Assembly: GCF_011045025.1 (NCBI RefSeq)
Contig: NZ_JAAKZX010000027.1
Location: forward strand, 1 to 64,000
DNA length: 64,000 bases
Source of the DNA: Streptomyces ureilyticus
Lineage (GTDB): Bacteria; Actinomycetota; Actinomycetes; Streptomycetales; Streptomycetaceae
Direction of reading: 5' to 3'
Shown: piece after piece, positions 30,936 through 41,328 of the stretch
Layout of the letters: each line of letters starts with the position of its first letter
Position numbering within the stretch: the stretch's first letter is position 1
Notes under the pieces: generated by a model
What the model saw: the letters and a program-made list of their open reading frames with translations, nothing else
Told to the model about the DNA's origin: nothing
Database searches by the model: none
Made by a program: the position numbers and the translations under genes

Positions 30936-32287
30936 GCGTTCACCTCCGCGTGCTTGTCCTTGTCGGCCCAGACCGTGGACTTGGCCGGGTCGAAGGGGCA
31001 GCCCCGGCCCGTGATGTGCTCCTCGTACTCCTCGCGGAAGTACTTGAGAGAGGAGAAGATCGGCGAGGCGGCGCCGTCGCCGAGGGCGCAGAAGGACTTG
31101 CCGTTGATGTTGTCGGCGATGTCGTTCAGCTTGTCGAGGTCGGACATGACGCCCTTGCCGGCCTCGATGTCGCGCAGCAACTGCACGAGCCAGTACGTCC
31201 CTTCGCGGCAGGGCGTGCACTTGCCGCAGGACTCATGGGCGTAGAACTCCGTCCACCGCGTCACCGCCCGCACGACGCACGTCGTCTCGTCGAAACACTG
31301 GAGTGCTTTTGTGCCGAGCATGGAACCCGCGGCAGCCACTCCTTCGTAATCAAGAGGGACGTCGAGGTGCTCGTCGGTGAACATCGGGGTCGAAGAGCCG
31401 CCGGGCGTCCAGAACTTGAGCCGGTGCCCGGGCCGCATCCCGCCGCTCATGTCGAGCAGCTGGCGCAGCGTGATGCCGAGCGGCCCCTCGTACTGACCGG
31501 GACGGGCGACATGGCCGCTGAGCGAGTAGAGCGTGAAGCCCGGGGACTTCTCGCTCCCCATCGATCGGAACCACTCTTTGCCTTTGTGGAGAATCGCGGG
31601 AACTGACGCGATCGACTCGACGTTATTCACCACAGTCGGGCACGCGTAGAGCCCCGCGACAGCAGGAAAGGGGGGACGAAGTCGCGGCTGGCCACGGCGG
31701 CCCTCGAGCGAGTCGAGCAGTGCGGTCTCCTCACCACAGATGTACGCGCCCGCGCCCGCGTGCACGGTGACCTGGAGGTCAAGTCCGCTGCCCAGGATGT
31801 TCTCGCCGAGGTATCCCGCCGCATACGCCTCCCGTACTGCCTCGTGCAGCCGCCTCAGCACGGGGACAACTTCACCGCGCAGATAGATGAAGGCATGCGA
31901 AGAACGGATCGCGTAACAGGCGATCACGATGCCCTCGATGAGGCTATGCGGGTTCGCGAAGAGAAGCGGGATGTCCTTGCAGGTGCCCGGTTCCGATTCG
32001 TCGGCGTTGACAACTAGATAGTGAGGCTTGCCATCACCCTGCGGGATGAACTGCCACTTCATGCCCGTGGGGAATCCCGCGCCGCCGCGTCCACGCAGAC
32101 CGGAGTCCTTCACGTACGCGATGAGGTCGTCCGGCGACATGGCGAGGGCCTTGCGCAGCCCCTCGTACCCGTCGTGCCTTCGGTACACGTCCAGCGTCCA
32201 GGACTTGTCCTCGTCCCAGAAGGCCGACAGCACGGGTGCGAGCAGCTTCTCCGGGCCGGTGTCTTTGATCTCGGCTGCCAAGGTCAT
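30932..32287 (-). CDS. nuoF: NADH-quinone oxidoreductase subunit F
   Basis: 451-residue flavoprotein that accepts electrons from [17 protein letters not shown] near 65 and [17 protein letters not shown] bind [26 protein letters not shown] follows; the N3 cluster ligands are [13 protein letters not shown] plus a later Cys (SFCALGDGA). A GTG immediately precedes the ATG, so the start may be 32290; the ATG is better spaced from GGAGGAGG. The nuoE stop overlaps this junction. Confidence 0.97.
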   Translation of the reverse strand: MTLAAEIKDTGPEKLLAPVLSAFWDEDKSWTLDVYRRHDGYEGLRKALAMSPDDLIAYVKDSGLRGRGGAGFPTGMKWQFIPQGDGKPHYLVVNADESEPGTCKDIPLLFANPHSLIEGIVIACYAIRSSHAFIYLRGEVVPVLRRLHEAVREAYAAGYLGENILGSGLDLQVTVHAGAGAYICGEETALLDSLEGRRGQPRLRPPFPAVAGLYACPTVVNNVESIASVPAILHKGKEWFRSMGSEKSPGFTLYSLSGHVARPGQYEGPLGITLRQLLDMSGGMRPGHRLKFWTPGGSSTPMFTDEHLDVPLDYEGVAAAGSMLGTKALQCFDETTCVVRAVTRWTEFYAHESCGKCTPCREGTYWLVQLLRDIEAGKGVMSDLDKLNDIADNINGKSFCALGDGAASPIFSSLKYFREEYEEHITGRGCPFDPAKSTVWADKDKHAEVNA

Positions 32288-33153
32288 CACTCCCCCTCCT
32301 CCTCGGAGACCGGGCCCGCGGGGTGCGCGGGGTCGGAGGCCGAGGTCTGCTGCGGCGCGTCATGCGAGCTGAGGTGCTCCGCGGGCGGCTGGTCCTGCGG
32401 ACCGCCGGATCCCCGCGGGTGCACCACGCGCGCGGGAGTCATCTCGCCCTTCGCCAGCCGGAGGCCGATCAGTGAGGCCGGTCCCGCGCTGCCGCCCGCC
32501 TCGACGGCTCCGGGGCGCTCGTCGGGGAAGCCGGCCAGGACCCGGGCGGTCTCCTTGAACGTGCACAAGGGGGCACCGCGCGTCGGTTCGACCTGTGCAC
32601 CCGCCCGCAGGTCGTCCACGAGGCGCTTCGCGGTGTCCACGGTCTGGTTGTCGAAGAACTCCCAGTTGACCATCACGACCGGGGCGAAGTCGCAGGCCGC
32701 GTTGCACTCGATGTGCTCCAGGGTGACCTTGCCGTCGTCGGTGGTCTCGCCGTTGCCGACACCGAGGTGGTCCTGGAGGGCCTCGAAGATCGCGTCGCCG
32801 CCCATCACCGCGCACAGGGTGTTGGTGCAGACGCCCACCTGGTAGTCACCGGAGGGCTTGCGCCGGTACATGGTGTAGAAGGTGGCGACCGCGGTGACCT
32901 CGGCCGTGGTCAGGTCCAGCATGTCGGCGCAGAACTGCATGCCGGTGCGCGTCACATGGCCCTCCTCCGACTGCACGAGATGCAGCAACGGCAGGAGGGC
33001 GGACCGGGAGTCCGGGTAGCGGGCGATGACCTCGCGCGCGTCGGCTTCGAGCCGGGCTCGAACGTCGTCCGGGTAGTCGGGCGCGGGCAGTTGGGGCATG
33101 CCCAGGCTGACGCCCTGCGCCTGTACGCCCTGCTCGGAAGGAGTGGTGGTCAC
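32287..33153 (-). CDS. nuoE: NADH-quinone oxidoreductase subunit E
   Basis: 288 residues; thioredoxin-like 2Fe-2S subunit holding cluster N1a. Ligands are in [11 protein letters not shown] and [14 protein letters not shown]. The family core ends near residue 190; beyond it is about 95 residues of Pro/Ala/Ser/Glu-rich, probably disordered sequence ending EEEGE. The start is GTG at 33153, overlapping the nuoD stop by 4 bases; upstream frame is not protein-like. Confidence 0.95.
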   Translation of the reverse strand: MTTTPSEQGVQAQGVSLGMPQLPAPDYPDDVRARLEADAREVIARYPDSRSALLPLLHLVQSEEGHVTRTGMQFCADMLDLTTAEVTAVATFYTMYRRKPSGDYQVGVCTNTLCAVMGGDAIFEALQDHLGVGNGETTDDGKVTLEHIECNAACDFAPVVMVNWEFFDNQTVDTAKRLVDDLRAGAQVEPTRGAPLCTFKETARVLAGFPDERPGAVEAGGSAGPASLIGLRLAKGEMTPARVVHPRGSGGPQDQPPAEHLSSHDAPQQTSASDPAHPAGPVSEEEGE

Positions 33154-34472
33154 CGGTCGACGCCTCCCATCACGGGGTCGATGGACGCGACGGCGACGAT
33201 GACGTCGGCGACCTGGCCGCCCTCGCACATCGCCGCCATGGCCTGCAGATTGGTGAAGGACGGGTCGCGATAGTGGACCCGGTAGGGGCGGGTGCCGCCA
33301 TCGGACACGACGTGCACCCCGAGTTCGCCCTTGGGCGACTCGACGGCGGCGTACGCCTGGCCGGGCGGGACCCTGAAGCCCTCGGTCACCAGCTTGAAGT
33401 GGTGGATCAAGGACTCCATGGAGGTGCCCATGATCTGCTTGATGTGGTCGAGGGAGTTGCCCAGGCCGTCCGGGCCGAGGGCCAACTGTGCGGGCCAGGC
33501 GATCTTCTTGTCGGCGACCATGACCGGACCGGGCTCCAGCCGGTCCAGGCACTGCTCGATGATCCGCAGCGACTGGCGCATCTCCTCCAGGCGGATCAGG
33601 AAGCGCCCGTAGGAGTCACAGGTGTCGGCGGTCGGGACGTCGAAGTCGTACGTCTCGTAGCCGCAGTACGGCTGCGCCTTGCGCAGGTCGTGCGGGAGGC
33701 CGGCCGAGCGGAGGATCGGGCCGGTGGCACCGAGGGCCATGCAGCCGGCCAGGTCGAGGTAGCCGATGCCCTGCATACGGGCCTTGAAGACGGGGTTCCC
33801 GGTGGCGAGCTTGTCGTACTCGGGAAGGTTCTTCCTCATCTTCTTCACGAACTCGCGGATCTGGTCCACCGCGCCCGGTGGCAGGTCCTGGGCGAGACCG
33901 CCGGGGCGGATGTACGCGTGGTTCATGCGCAGGCCGGTGATCAACTCGTAGATGTCGAGAACGAGTTCACGATCACGGAAGCCGTAGATCATGATCGTGG
34001 TGGCGCCGAGTTCCATGCCGCCGGTGGCGATGCACACCAGGTGCGAGGAGAGCCGGTTCAGCTCCATCAGGAGCACTCGGATGATGGAGGCGCGGTCGGG
34101 GATCTGGTCCTCGATGCCGAGGAGCTTCTCGACGGCGAGGCAGTACCCGGTTTCGTTGAAGAACGAGGTCAGGTAGTCCATGCGCGTCACGAAGGTCGTG
34201 CCCTGTGTCCACGTACGGAACTCGAGGTTCTTCTCGATGCCGGTGTGCAGATAACCGATTCCGCAGCGGGCCTCGGTGACCGTCTCGCCGTCGATCTCCA
34301 GGATCAGCCGGAGCACGCCGTGAGTGGACGGGTGCTGCGGGCCCATGTTGACGACGATGCGCTCGTCGTCGGCCCGGGCCGCGGTCTGGACGACCTCGTC
34401 CCAGTCGCCGCCGGTGACCGTGTAGACGGTGCCTTCCGTCGTCTCGCGGGCGGATGCTGACTGCGTGCTCAT
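33150..34472 (-). CDS. nuoD: NADH-quinone oxidoreductase subunit D
   Basis: 440-residue hydrogenase-like subunit forming most of the quinone pocket. [22 protein letters not shown] near 40 and [16 protein letters not shown] are hallmarks; the C terminus ends DPVMGGVDR, typical of the family. A 30-residue N-terminal lead precedes the core. Its ATG overlaps the nuoC stop by 4 bases. Confidence 0.97.
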   Translation of the reverse strand: MSTQSASARETTEGTVYTVTGGDWDEVVQTAARADDERIVVNMGPQHPSTHGVLRLILEIDGETVTEARCGIGYLHTGIEKNLEFRTWTQGTTFVTRMDYLTSFFNETGYCLAVEKLLGIEDQIPDRASIIRVLLMELNRLSSHLVCIATGGMELGATTIMIYGFRDRELVLDIYELITGLRMNHAYIRPGGLAQDLPPGAVDQIREFVKKMRKNLPEYDKLATGNPVFKARMQGIGYLDLAGCMALGATGPILRSAGLPHDLRKAQPYCGYETYDFDVPTADTCDSYGRFLIRLEEMRQSLRIIEQCLDRLEPGPVMVADKKIAWPAQLALGPDGLGNSLDHIKQIMGTSMESLIHHFKLVTEGFRVPPGQAYAAVESPKGELGVHVVSDGGTRPYRVHYRDPSFTNLQAMAAMCEGGQVADVIVAVASIDPVMGGVDR

Positions 34473-35205
34473 GAGTAGGACCTCCGCTGGTCCGGGGCCG
34501 GGATCTGGGCGCCCTTGTACTCGACGGGGATGCCGCCGAGGGGGTAGTCCTTGCGCTGCGGGAAGCCCTGCCAGTCGTCCGGCATCATGATCCGCGTCAG
34601 GGCCGGGTGACCGTCGAAGACGATGCCGAAGAAGTCGTACGTCTCGCGCTCGTGCCAGTCGTTCGTCGGATAGACGGAGACCAGGGACGGGATGTGCGGA
34701 TCACCGTCCGGGGCGCTGACTTCGAGGCGGATCAGCCGGTTGTGGGTGATCGAGCGCAGGTGGTAGACGGCGTGCAGCTCGCGCCCCTTGTCTCCGGGGT
34801 AGTGGACGCCGCTCACCCCCGTGCACAGCTCGAAACGGAGCGCCGGGTCGTCGCGCAGGGTCTGCGCGACACGGACCAGGTGCTCGCGTTCGATGTGGAA
34901 GGTGATCTCGTCGCGGTCGACGACCGTCTTCTCGATCACGTTCTCGGGGACGAGACCCTGTTCCTCCAGGGCGCCCTCCAGCTCGTCGGCGACCTCGTCG
35001 AACCAACCGCCGTACGGCCGGGTGGCGGGCCCGGGCAGCCGGACGGAGCGGACCAGGCCGCCGTAGCCGGAGGTGTCGCCGCCGTTGCTGGCGCCGAACA
35101 TGCCGCGCTGGACGCGGATCTCCTCGCCGCCCTCGCCGCGCTGACCCGGGAGGTTGTCAGTGCCGAGGTCCTTCTCGGGGTTGACCCCGTTGCCGTTCGC
35201 GTCGC

Positions 35206-35209
<4 letters not shown>
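34469..35209 (-). CDS. nuoC: NADH-quinone oxidoreductase subunit C
   Basis: 246 residues, separate from NuoD (unlike the E. coli fusion). The 30-kDa subunit motif [38 protein letters not shown] lies at about 190-227. The first 60 residues are a polar, Gly-rich extension. GTG at 35209 overlaps the nuoB stop (GTGA). Confidence 0.95.
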
Positions 35210-35760
<551 letters not shown>

Positions 35761-35792
35761 GCTCAGTGGCTCCTCTGTGCCCTATCCGGGGT

Positions 35793-36152
35793 TCAGTCCC
35801 ATTCCAGGCCGCCGCGCCGCCATACGTACGCGTACGCGACGAAGACGGTGAGCACGAAGAGCAGCATCTCCACGAGCCCGAATACCCCAAGGGCGTCGAA
35901 GGTGACGGCCCAGGGATAGAGGAAGACGATCTCGATATCGAAAATGATGAAGAGCATCGCCGTCAGGTAGTACTTGATGGGGAACCGCCCGCCGCCGGCC
36001 GGCGTGGGGGTCGGCTCGATACCGCACTCGTAGGCCTCGAGCTTGGCCCGGTTGTACCGCTTTGGACCGATAAGCGTGGCCATGACCACGGAGAAGATCG
36101 CAAAGCCTGCCCCGAGGGCTCCCAGTACGAGGATGGGCGCATACGCGTTCAC
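35793..36152 (-). CDS. nuoA: NADH-quinone oxidoreductase subunit A
   Basis: First gene of the operon. 119-residue, three-helix subunit; KLEAYECGIEPT near 40 is the conserved loop with its Cys, and FDIEIVFLYPWAV is helix 2. GTG start with GAGGAGCGAGGAGCG upstream. Transcription probably starts near 36336, next to a candidate Rex/Crp operator. Confidence 0.97.
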   Translation of the reverse strand: MNAYAPILVLGALGAGFAIFSVVMATLIGPKRYNRAKLEAYECGIEPTPTPAGGGRFPIKYYLTAMLFIIFDIEIVFLYPWAVTFDALGVFGLVEMLLFVLTVFVAYAYVWRRGGLEWD

Positions 36153-36189
36153 CGCTCCTCGCTCCTCTCAGTCGGCATTGACTGCTTGC

Positions 36190-36216
36190 GGGGTCCCCCC
36201 GGCCGGAGGCTGGGAG
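36190..36216. repeat. Dispersed intergenic hairpin, type GGGGTCCCCCC
   Basis: GGGGTCCCCCCGGCCGGAGG followed by CTGGGAGG. It belongs to the same family of G/C-run hairpins as the element at 44995-45033, commonly seen between Streptomyces genes. Confidence 0.5.
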
Positions 36217-36310
36217 GTTCGTCGGACTTCACCCGCCCCACGAAGCTCACAGGCTCCGTCAGCTTCCCGAGACTCACAAGCCCCGTGCGGCTTCACGAAG
36301 ATCGCGTACA

Positions 36311-36326
36311 TGTGAAGCAGGTCACA
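36311..36326 (-). promoter_or_regulatory. Candidate Rex (ROP) or Crp operator upstream of nuoA
   Basis: TGTGAAGCAGGTCACA. It matches the Rex consensus TGTGAA-N4-TTCACA at 11 of 12 positions, and is at the same time a perfect TGTGA-N6-TCACA Crp-type palindrome. It lies 159 bases upstream of nuoA and about 10-25 bases downstream of the start predicted from TAAGAT at 36343-36348, a position suited to repression. nuoA-N is a known Rex target in S. coelicolor. Confidence 0.6.
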
Positions 36327-36738
36327 AGCCCAACTGCCACGCATCTTATGCCTGCCGGTCTGTGATCTGCGACACGGGGTACGACAACGCCTTTGTGATC
36401 TCCACCACCTGGCACTCGATCATGAAGTAAGAGGCGAGCGGATCTTCACCCAGGAGGCGTCCGAGTGATCACCAGAAGTGACAATTTCGCTCATTAACGC
36501 AGGTCCGGCGGTGTGGCTCTTTACCAAGGGACAGTCGCCGCAAGCAAATTGGCTCTGGACATCAACGCTTGGTAGAGGAACTCGTTCACACTTCGGGGGA
36601 AGTTGACTCGCCGGTGTGGACGCGCACGAGCACGTGCATCCGTTCACGAGCAGAACACGAACTTGAGACCCGAACGAGACACGGGGGCGCGTCACGATCC
36701 GGATGACGCACGCGACGCATCCGCCCCAGTGGCCGTTC

Positions 36739-36754
36739 CGTGACCTGCGTCACA
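36739..36754 (+). promoter_or_regulatory. Candidate Crp site upstream of the NlpC/P60 gene
   Basis: CGTGACCTGCGTCACA; matches GTG-N6-G-N-CAC. It is 240 bases upstream of the predicted nlpC start. Crp controls cell-wall hydrolases during germination in Streptomyces, so the placement is meaningful. Confidence 0.45.
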
Positions 36755-36993
36755 CTCGAAACCGGGGCAGATAAGCGGGGCTTGGCCATCGGTCCCAACG
36801 AGTGGTAGGCGGCGGGCAATTCGGACGTAATGCGAAAAGGCCTTGCTCACGGGCTCATTGGGCGGTGTCCACTTTGCCCGCTACGGCGTCAATAAAGAAC
36901 GCCACACCCGGGATTCTGGCGGCCCATTGAACAACTGTGGCGCACCACACGTTTCTTGAAGATATGGAGGAGCCCCTGATACCGGTTGGACTC

Positions 36994-37806
36994 ATGTCCC
37001 ACACCGCTCACATACCCAGCCACCGGAAACCCCGGCCTCGCAGCAGTTCGACGCTCGCGATGCGCGCCGGAGTTGCCGGTGGCGTCCTCAGCACCCTGGC
37101 AGTGGGGGCTGCGGCCGGATCGGCGAACGCGGCCGAGCCCGTGACCCAGACGATCGAACTGCCCACGCTCACGGCCGACCTGTCCGCGACCGTGGCCGAG
37201 TCCGCGGCCGCCACCCAGCAGGCCGCGGCCGACTACGAGCTGCTGGCCGAGCGTGACGCGGCCGCCGCCAAGGCGGCCAAGCAGGCCAAGGCCGACCTCG
37301 CCGATGCGAAGAAGAAGGCGGAGGCCAAGAAGAAGGCCGAGGCCGAGCGCAGGGCCGCCGCGGAGGCCGCCGCCTCGCGGGCCGCCGAGCGGACCACCCT
37401 CAACACCTCCGCCTCCTCGAGCTCCGAGACCGATGTCCCGGCCCCGGCCAGCGGCAACGTCGGTACGGTCATCAGCTTCCTCAAGGCCCAGGTCGGCGAC
37501 GCCTACGTCATGGGCGCTTCCGGCCCCGACTCCTGGGACTGCTCCAGCCTGGTCCAGGCCGCGTTCAAGCAGGTCGGCGTGGACCTCCCGCGCGTCTCGC
37601 AGGACCAGTCGACGGTCGGGACCGACGTCCCGCTGTCCGACATCCAGGTCGGCGACATCCTGTACTGGGGCGGCAAGGGCTCGGCGTACCACACCGGTGT
37701 CTACATCGGTGGCGGCCAGTACCTGGACGCCGCGAACCCCGGTAAGGGCGTCGTCATCCAGGATCTGTCGGGCTACCCGGCGAGCGGCGCGGTGCGCGTG
37801 CTCTGA
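36994..37806 (+). CDS. Secreted NlpC/P60 peptidoglycan endopeptidase
   Basis: 270 residues. Signal peptide at about 20-46 (MRAGVAGGVLSTLAVGAAAGSANA). Residues 50-145 form an Ala/Lys/Glu-rich coiled coil. The catalytic C40 domain (about 160-270) has nucleophile Cys in DSWDCSSLVQAAFKQVG and His in SAYHTGVYIGGGQYLDA. It likely cuts peptide stems between D-iGlu and the third residue. The start is uncertain: ATG 36994 leaves a normal signal peptide but weak ribosome binding; an ATG at 36964 is the alternative. A strong terminator follows. Confidence 0.9.
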   Translation: MSHTAHIPSHRKPRPRSSSTLAMRAGVAGGVLSTLAVGAAAGSANAAEPVTQTIELPTLTADLSATVAESAAATQQAAADYELLAERDAAAAKAAKQAKADLADAKKKAEAKKKAEAERRAAAEAAASRAAERTTLNTSASSSSETDVPAPASGNVGTVISFLKAQVGDAYVMGASGPDSWDCSSLVQAAFKQVGVDLPRVSQDQSTVGTDVPLSDIQVGDILYWGGKGSAYHTGVYIGGGQYLDAANPGKGVVIQDLSGYPASGAVRVL

Positions 37807-37858
37807 CTCCGACCGGAACCCGGCGTCCGCCTTCGGTCGCTCCGGTCCCGCAACTTGA

Positions 37859-37890
37859 AGGGCCGCTTCCCCATCGGGGGAAGCGGCCCT
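37859..37890 (+). terminator. Strong terminator after NlpC/P60 gene
   Basis: Perfect 14-bp stem around an ATCG loop; arm AGGGCCGCTTCCCC. It starts 53 bases past the stop codon. Confidence 0.85.
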
Positions 37891-37963
37891 CGTTGCGCGC
37901 TCAGGCACGAGCTCGTGGCGTAGCCGGACTCAGCGCCCGGGAGCCCCTGGCAGAGCCCAGGAG

Positions 37964-38027
37964 CCCCAGGAGCGGCGACCCCAGGACCCAGGAGCGGGCG
38001 ACCTCAGGAGGCTCCAGGAGCGGCCCC
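37964..38027. repeat. Degenerate 23-bp repeats
   Basis: Three variants of CCCAGGAGCGGGCGACC at about 37964, 37987 and 38010, between the nlpC terminator and the reductase stop codon. Confidence 0.55.
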
Positions 38028-38046
38028 AGAAGCCGGGCCACGGGCG

Positions 38047-39351
38047 TTACGCCTTGGGCGCCGCCTTGCTCAGCCCGTTGATGATGCGGTCCATCGCGTC
38101 GCCGCCCGTCGGGTCGGTCAGGTTGGCGAGCATCTTCAGCGTGAACTTCATCAGCACCGGGTGCGTGAGTCCGCGCTGCGTCGCGATCTTCATGACCTTC
38201 GGGTTGCCGATGAGCTTCACGAAGGCGCGCCCGAGGTTGTAGTAGCCGCCGTAGGTCTCCTTGAGGACCTTCGGGTAGCGCTGGAGGGCGAGTTCGCGCT
38301 GGGCGGGGGTCGACCGGGCGTGCGCCTGGACGATGACGTCGGCGGCGATCTGGCCGGACTCCATGGCGTACGCGATGCCCTCGCCGTTGAAGGGGTTCAC
38401 CATGCCGCCCGCGTCGCCGACGAGCAACAGGCCCTTCGTGTAGTGCGGCTGGCGGTTGAAGGCCATGGGCAGGGCGGCGCCGCGGATCGGGATCGTCATG
38501 TTGTCCGGGGTGTAGCCCCAGTCCTCCGGCATCGACGCGCACCAGGCCTTCAGGACCTCACGCCAGTCCAGCTCCTTGAAGGAGCTGGAGGTGTTCAGCA
38601 CCCCGAGGCCCACATTGCTCGTACCGTCGCCCATGCCGAAGATCCAGCCGTAGCCGGGCAGCAGCCGGTCCTCGCCCGGTCCGCGCCGGTCCCACAGCTC
38701 CAGCCAGGACTCCAGGTAGTCGTCCTCGTGGCGCGGGGACGTGAAGTACGTACGCACCGCGACGCCCATCGGCCGGTCCTCGCGCCGGTGCAGGCCCATG
38801 GCGAGGGACAGCCGGGTCGAGTTGCCGTCGGCCGCCACGACCAGCGGGGCGTGGAAGGTGACTTCGCGCTTCTCCTTCGAGTCGACGTCGCCGAGCTTCG
38901 CGCGCACGCCCGTGATGCGGCCCGTGCGGTCGTCGATGACCGGGGCGCCCACATTGCAGCGCTCGTACAGTCGCGCGCCCGCCTTCTGCGCCTGCCGCGC
39001 CAGCTGCTCGTCGAAGTCGTCCCGCTTTCGTACGAGTCCGTAGTCGGGGTAGGCGGCGAGATCCGGCCAGTCCAGTTGGAGGCGAACGCCGCCGCCGATG
39101 ATGCGCAGCCCCTTGTTCCGGAGCCAGCCCGCCTCCTCGGAGATGTCGATGCCCATGGAGACGAGTTGCTTGGTCGCGCGGGGCGTCAGCCCGTCGCCGC
39201 AGACCTTTTCGCGCGGAAACGCGGTCTTTTCGAGGAGCAGGACGTCGAGTCCGGCCTTCGCGAGGTAGTACGCGGTGGTGGAACCGGCTGGCCCGGCCCC
39301 GACGACGATCACATCGGCGGTGTGTTCGGAGAGGGGCTGGGGCTCGGTCAC
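38047..39351 (-). CDS. Geranylgeranyl-reductase-family FAD oxidoreductase
   Basis: 434 residues. FAD motif DVIVVGAGPAGSTTAYYLAKAGLDVLLLEK at about 12-41, then KVCGDGLTPRATKQL, the signature of the GGR family; GLLLVGDAGGMVNPFNGEGIAYAMESG is the second FAD motif near 290. Family members saturate prenyl chains, including the menaquinone side chain (MenJ). Location beside nuo, menG and mqnC favours a menaquinone reductase. GTG at 39351 with GGGGAGA upstream is preferred over an ATG 17 codons earlier that has none. Confidence 0.85.
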   Translation of the reverse strand: MTEPQPLSEHTADVIVVGAGPAGSTTAYYLAKAGLDVLLLEKTAFPREKVCGDGLTPRATKQLVSMGIDISEEAGWLRNKGLRIIGGGVRLQLDWPDLAAYPDYGLVRKRDDFDEQLARQAQKAGARLYERCNVGAPVIDDRTGRITGVRAKLGDVDSKEKREVTFHAPLVVAADGNSTRLSLAMGLHRREDRPMGVAVRTYFTSPRHEDDYLESWLELWDRRGPGEDRLLPGYGWIFGMGDGTSNVGLGVLNTSSSFKELDWREVLKAWCASMPEDWGYTPDNMTIPIRGAALPMAFNRQPHYTKGLLLVGDAGGMVNPFNGEGIAYAMESGQIAADVIVQAHARSTPAQRELALQRYPKVLKETYGGYYNLGRAFVKLIGNPKVMKIATQRGLTHPVLMKFTLKMLANLTDPTGGDAMDRIINGLSKAAPKA

Positions 39352-39449
39352 GGTGGGATCTCCCCAAGACTCGAAATCAACGTGCCGACCGGCACTGGAC
39401 ATGGGCAGTCTATTCAGCGGTACTGATCACCCTGCTGAAGGGCCGCTCC

Positions 39450-39956
39450 ATGAACCGACCTTCCCCCGTGGTACGACTGCGCGTCCCCACCGACGAGGAC
39501 GCCTTCGCCTGGCACCGGATCTTCGACGACCCGGACGTGATGGAGTTCCACGGCGGAAAGCCGGCCGAGCTGTCCGTCTACGAGGAGTTGACCGCGCGCC
39601 AGCGCAGGCACGACGCCGAGTACGGCTTCTGCTTCTGGACCATGCTCGACGAGAGGGACGACGTCATCGGCTTCACGGGCGCCCAGCCGTGGCCGCACGC
39701 CTGGGGTCCGAAGGGCGAGATCGAGATCGGCTGGCGGCTCGGACGGGCGTACTGGGGCAAGGGGTACGTGACCACGGCGGCGTGGAGCACCCTCGACCGA
39801 CTGCGGGCGACGGGCCTCACCAGCGTGGTGGCGATGGTCAACTCCCGCAACGAGCGCTCCATCGCGGTGACCAGACGCCTCGGAATGACCCTCGTCGAAA
39901 GGTTCACCTCGCCGGCCTCGCAGCAGACGGGCCACTGCTACCGGCTGGACCTCTAA
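39450..39956 (+). CDS. GNAT-family N-acetyltransferase
   Basis: 168 residues, RimJ/RimL-like. VRLRVPTDEDAFAWHRIFDDPDVMEF opens the fold; IEIGWRLGRAYWGKGYVTTAAWSTL carries the acetyl-CoA motif A (R/QxxGxG/A as RAYWGKG); VAMVNSRNERSIAVTRRLGM is motif B. Substrate unknown. It is divergent from the reductase gene with 98 bases between starts. Confidence 0.88.
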   Translation: MNRPSPVVRLRVPTDEDAFAWHRIFDDPDVMEFHGGKPAELSVYEELTARQRRHDAEYGFCFWTMLDERDDVIGFTGAQPWPHAWGPKGEIEIGWRLGRAYWGKGYVTTAAWSTLDRLRATGLTSVVAMVNSRNERSIAVTRRLGMTLVERFTSPASQQTGHCYRLDL

Positions 39957-40050
39957 GACCAGTGACGGCTGCCGGGTCAGCCTGCGAGACCGGTGACGGC
40001 TGCGTGGCCGACATGCGAGACGGGTGAGGCCCTCCGGGCTGGGTGTGACG
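39957..40050. repeat. 31-bp tandem repeats after GNAT gene
   Basis: Three copies begin at 39957, 39988 and 40019 with exact period 31, around GACCGGTGACGGCTGC. The first begins directly after the GNAT stop codon; the third is the most diverged. Confidence 0.65.
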
Positions 40051-40145
40051 CCTTCCGGGTCGGCCTCCGGGCCGGGTGACGCCTTACGGCAGCGCCCGGC
40101 TTCCGGCGGCGCGCGGCAGGGCTTACTCTTCCGGTACCGCTGGGG

Positions 40146-40484
40146 GTGACGTCTGTGCGTAAACCACCCGATGTGCGTGTACCGCGGCTCGTCGGCCTGA
40201 TGGCCGTGGACGCGCGCGAGACGGCCGAGGCACGTGGCGTGCTGCTCGCCGCGCCGGACCGGCCCGACTTCCACCTGACCGTCGTCGACTACGTCGTACG
40301 CCAGTACCCGCCGCCCGGCACCGAGGTGCCACCCGGTGCCGTCGTCACCGTGTGGTTCGACTTCGGTGACGGGGAGGGCGGCGGAGGCGCGGGGGTTCGG
40401 GAGCCGCGGTTCCCTCACCCGCCTACGGGTGGGCTGTATCGCGAACTCGACGAACCGGGCGACCCGTTCGAGGTCCTGAGGTAA
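40146..40484 (+). CDS. Small PASTA-domain protein
   Basis: 112 residues. Residues 10-72 form one PASTA module: VPRLVGLMAVDARETAEARGV then VVRQYPPPGTEVPPGAVVTVWF. There is no signal peptide or membrane helix, unlike PknB-type PASTA proteins, so it is probably cytosolic. The tail is Gly- then Pro-rich. GTG at 40155 is an alternative start with better spacing from GGGGG. Function unknown. Confidence 0.75.
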   Translation: MTSVRKPPDVRVPRLVGLMAVDARETAEARGVLLAAPDRPDFHLTVVDYVVRQYPPPGTEVPPGAVVTVWFDFGDGEGGGGAGVREPRFPHPPTGGLYRELDEPGDPFEVLR

Positions 40485-40505
40485 GCCGAGCCGGGGCCGT
40501 AGGGG

Positions 40506-41201
40506 TCAGGCCTGCTTGAAGCCCCGGTGCAATGCCACAACCCCGCCCGTGAGGTTTCGCCACGCCACCTTCGACCAGCCGGCCTTGCGCAGGCGGTCGG
40601 CCAGTGCGGGCTGGTCGGGCCAGGCGCGGATGGACTCGGCGAGGTAGACGTACGCGTCGGGGTTGGAGGAGACCGTCCTCGCGACCGGCGGCAGCGCGCG
40701 CATCAGGTACTCCGTGTATACGGTGCGGAAGGGCGCCCAAGTGGGGTGCGAGAACTCGCAGATCACCACACGTCCGCCCGGCCTCGTCACCCGGTACAGC
40801 TCGCGCAGCGCCGCGTCCGTGTCCTGGACGTTCCGCAGGCCGAAGGAGATCGTCACCGCGTCGAAGGTGTCGTTCTTGAAGGGCAGCCTGGTCGCATCGC
40901 CGGCCGTCAGCGGCAGCCAGGGATGGTTCCGCTTGCCGACCCGGAGCATCCCGAGCGAGAAGTCGCACGGCACGACGTACGCCCCCGTCCGTACGAAGGG
41001 CAGGGACGAGGTGGCCGTACCCGCCGCCAGGTCCAGCACCTTCTGCGCGGGCCGCGCGTCCACCGCCCTCGCGACCTCCTTGCGCCAGCGCCGGTCCTGG
41101 CCGAGTGACAGCACGTCGTTCGTCAGGTCGTACCGTTCCGCCACGTCGTCGAACATCGAGGCGACTTCGTGCGGCTGCTTGTTCAGGGAAGCGCGGGTCA
41201 C
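40506..41201 (-). CDS. menG: Demethylmenaquinone methyltransferase
   Basis: SAM-dependent methyltransferase of 231 residues, last step of menaquinone synthesis. [25 protein letters not shown] is the UbiE/MenG opening; [13 protein letters not shown] binds [42 protein letters not shown] is the second signature. Convergent with the PASTA gene, divergent from the GH18 gene. Confidence 0.95.
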   Translation of the reverse strand: MTRASLNKQPHEVASMFDDVAERYDLTNDVLSLGQDRRWRKEVARAVDARPAQKVLDLAAGTATSSLPFVRTGAYVVPCDFSLGMLRVGKRNHPWLPLTAGDATRLPFKNDTFDAVTISFGLRNVQDTDAALRELYRVTRPGGRVVICEFSHPTWAPFRTVYTEYLMRALPPVARTVSSNPDAYVYLAESIRAWPDQPALADRLRKAGWSKVAWRNLTGGVVALHRGFKQA

Positions 41202-41328
41202 GGGCCCATTGTGGCAGCCGAGCGCAGAGCCGGGACGCCCGGCCTGCCCGGCCGGGCCCGGATCGACGCCGCCGCCGGTGAGACGTTGCCCGTCCCCCGA
41301 CGTACCTCACAGGAGAGGTGGATGTGCA

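Larger units (their letters stand above)
36153..36993. other. Divergent control region nuoA / nlpC
   Basis: 841 bases between the divergent nuo operon and the NlpC/P60 gene, with no convincing gene. It holds a dispersed Streptomyces-type hairpin (36190-36216), a Rex/Crp-like palindrome (36311-36326), a possible minus-strand -10 (TAAGAT at 36343-36348), and a second Crp-like site (36739-36754). I looked for a ydaO-type c-di-AMP riboswitch ahead of the NlpC gene and did not see its conserved segments. Confidence 0.5.

Noticed and set aside
36346..36423. 25-codon minus-strand ORF upstream of nuoA
   Set aside because: Protein-like but very short, without a clear ribosome binding site, and it overlaps the likely -10 of nuoA.
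36500..36960. Possible ydaO-type c-di-AMP riboswitch before the NlpC/P60 gene
   Set aside because: Expected by analogy, but the conserved riboswitch segments were not found.
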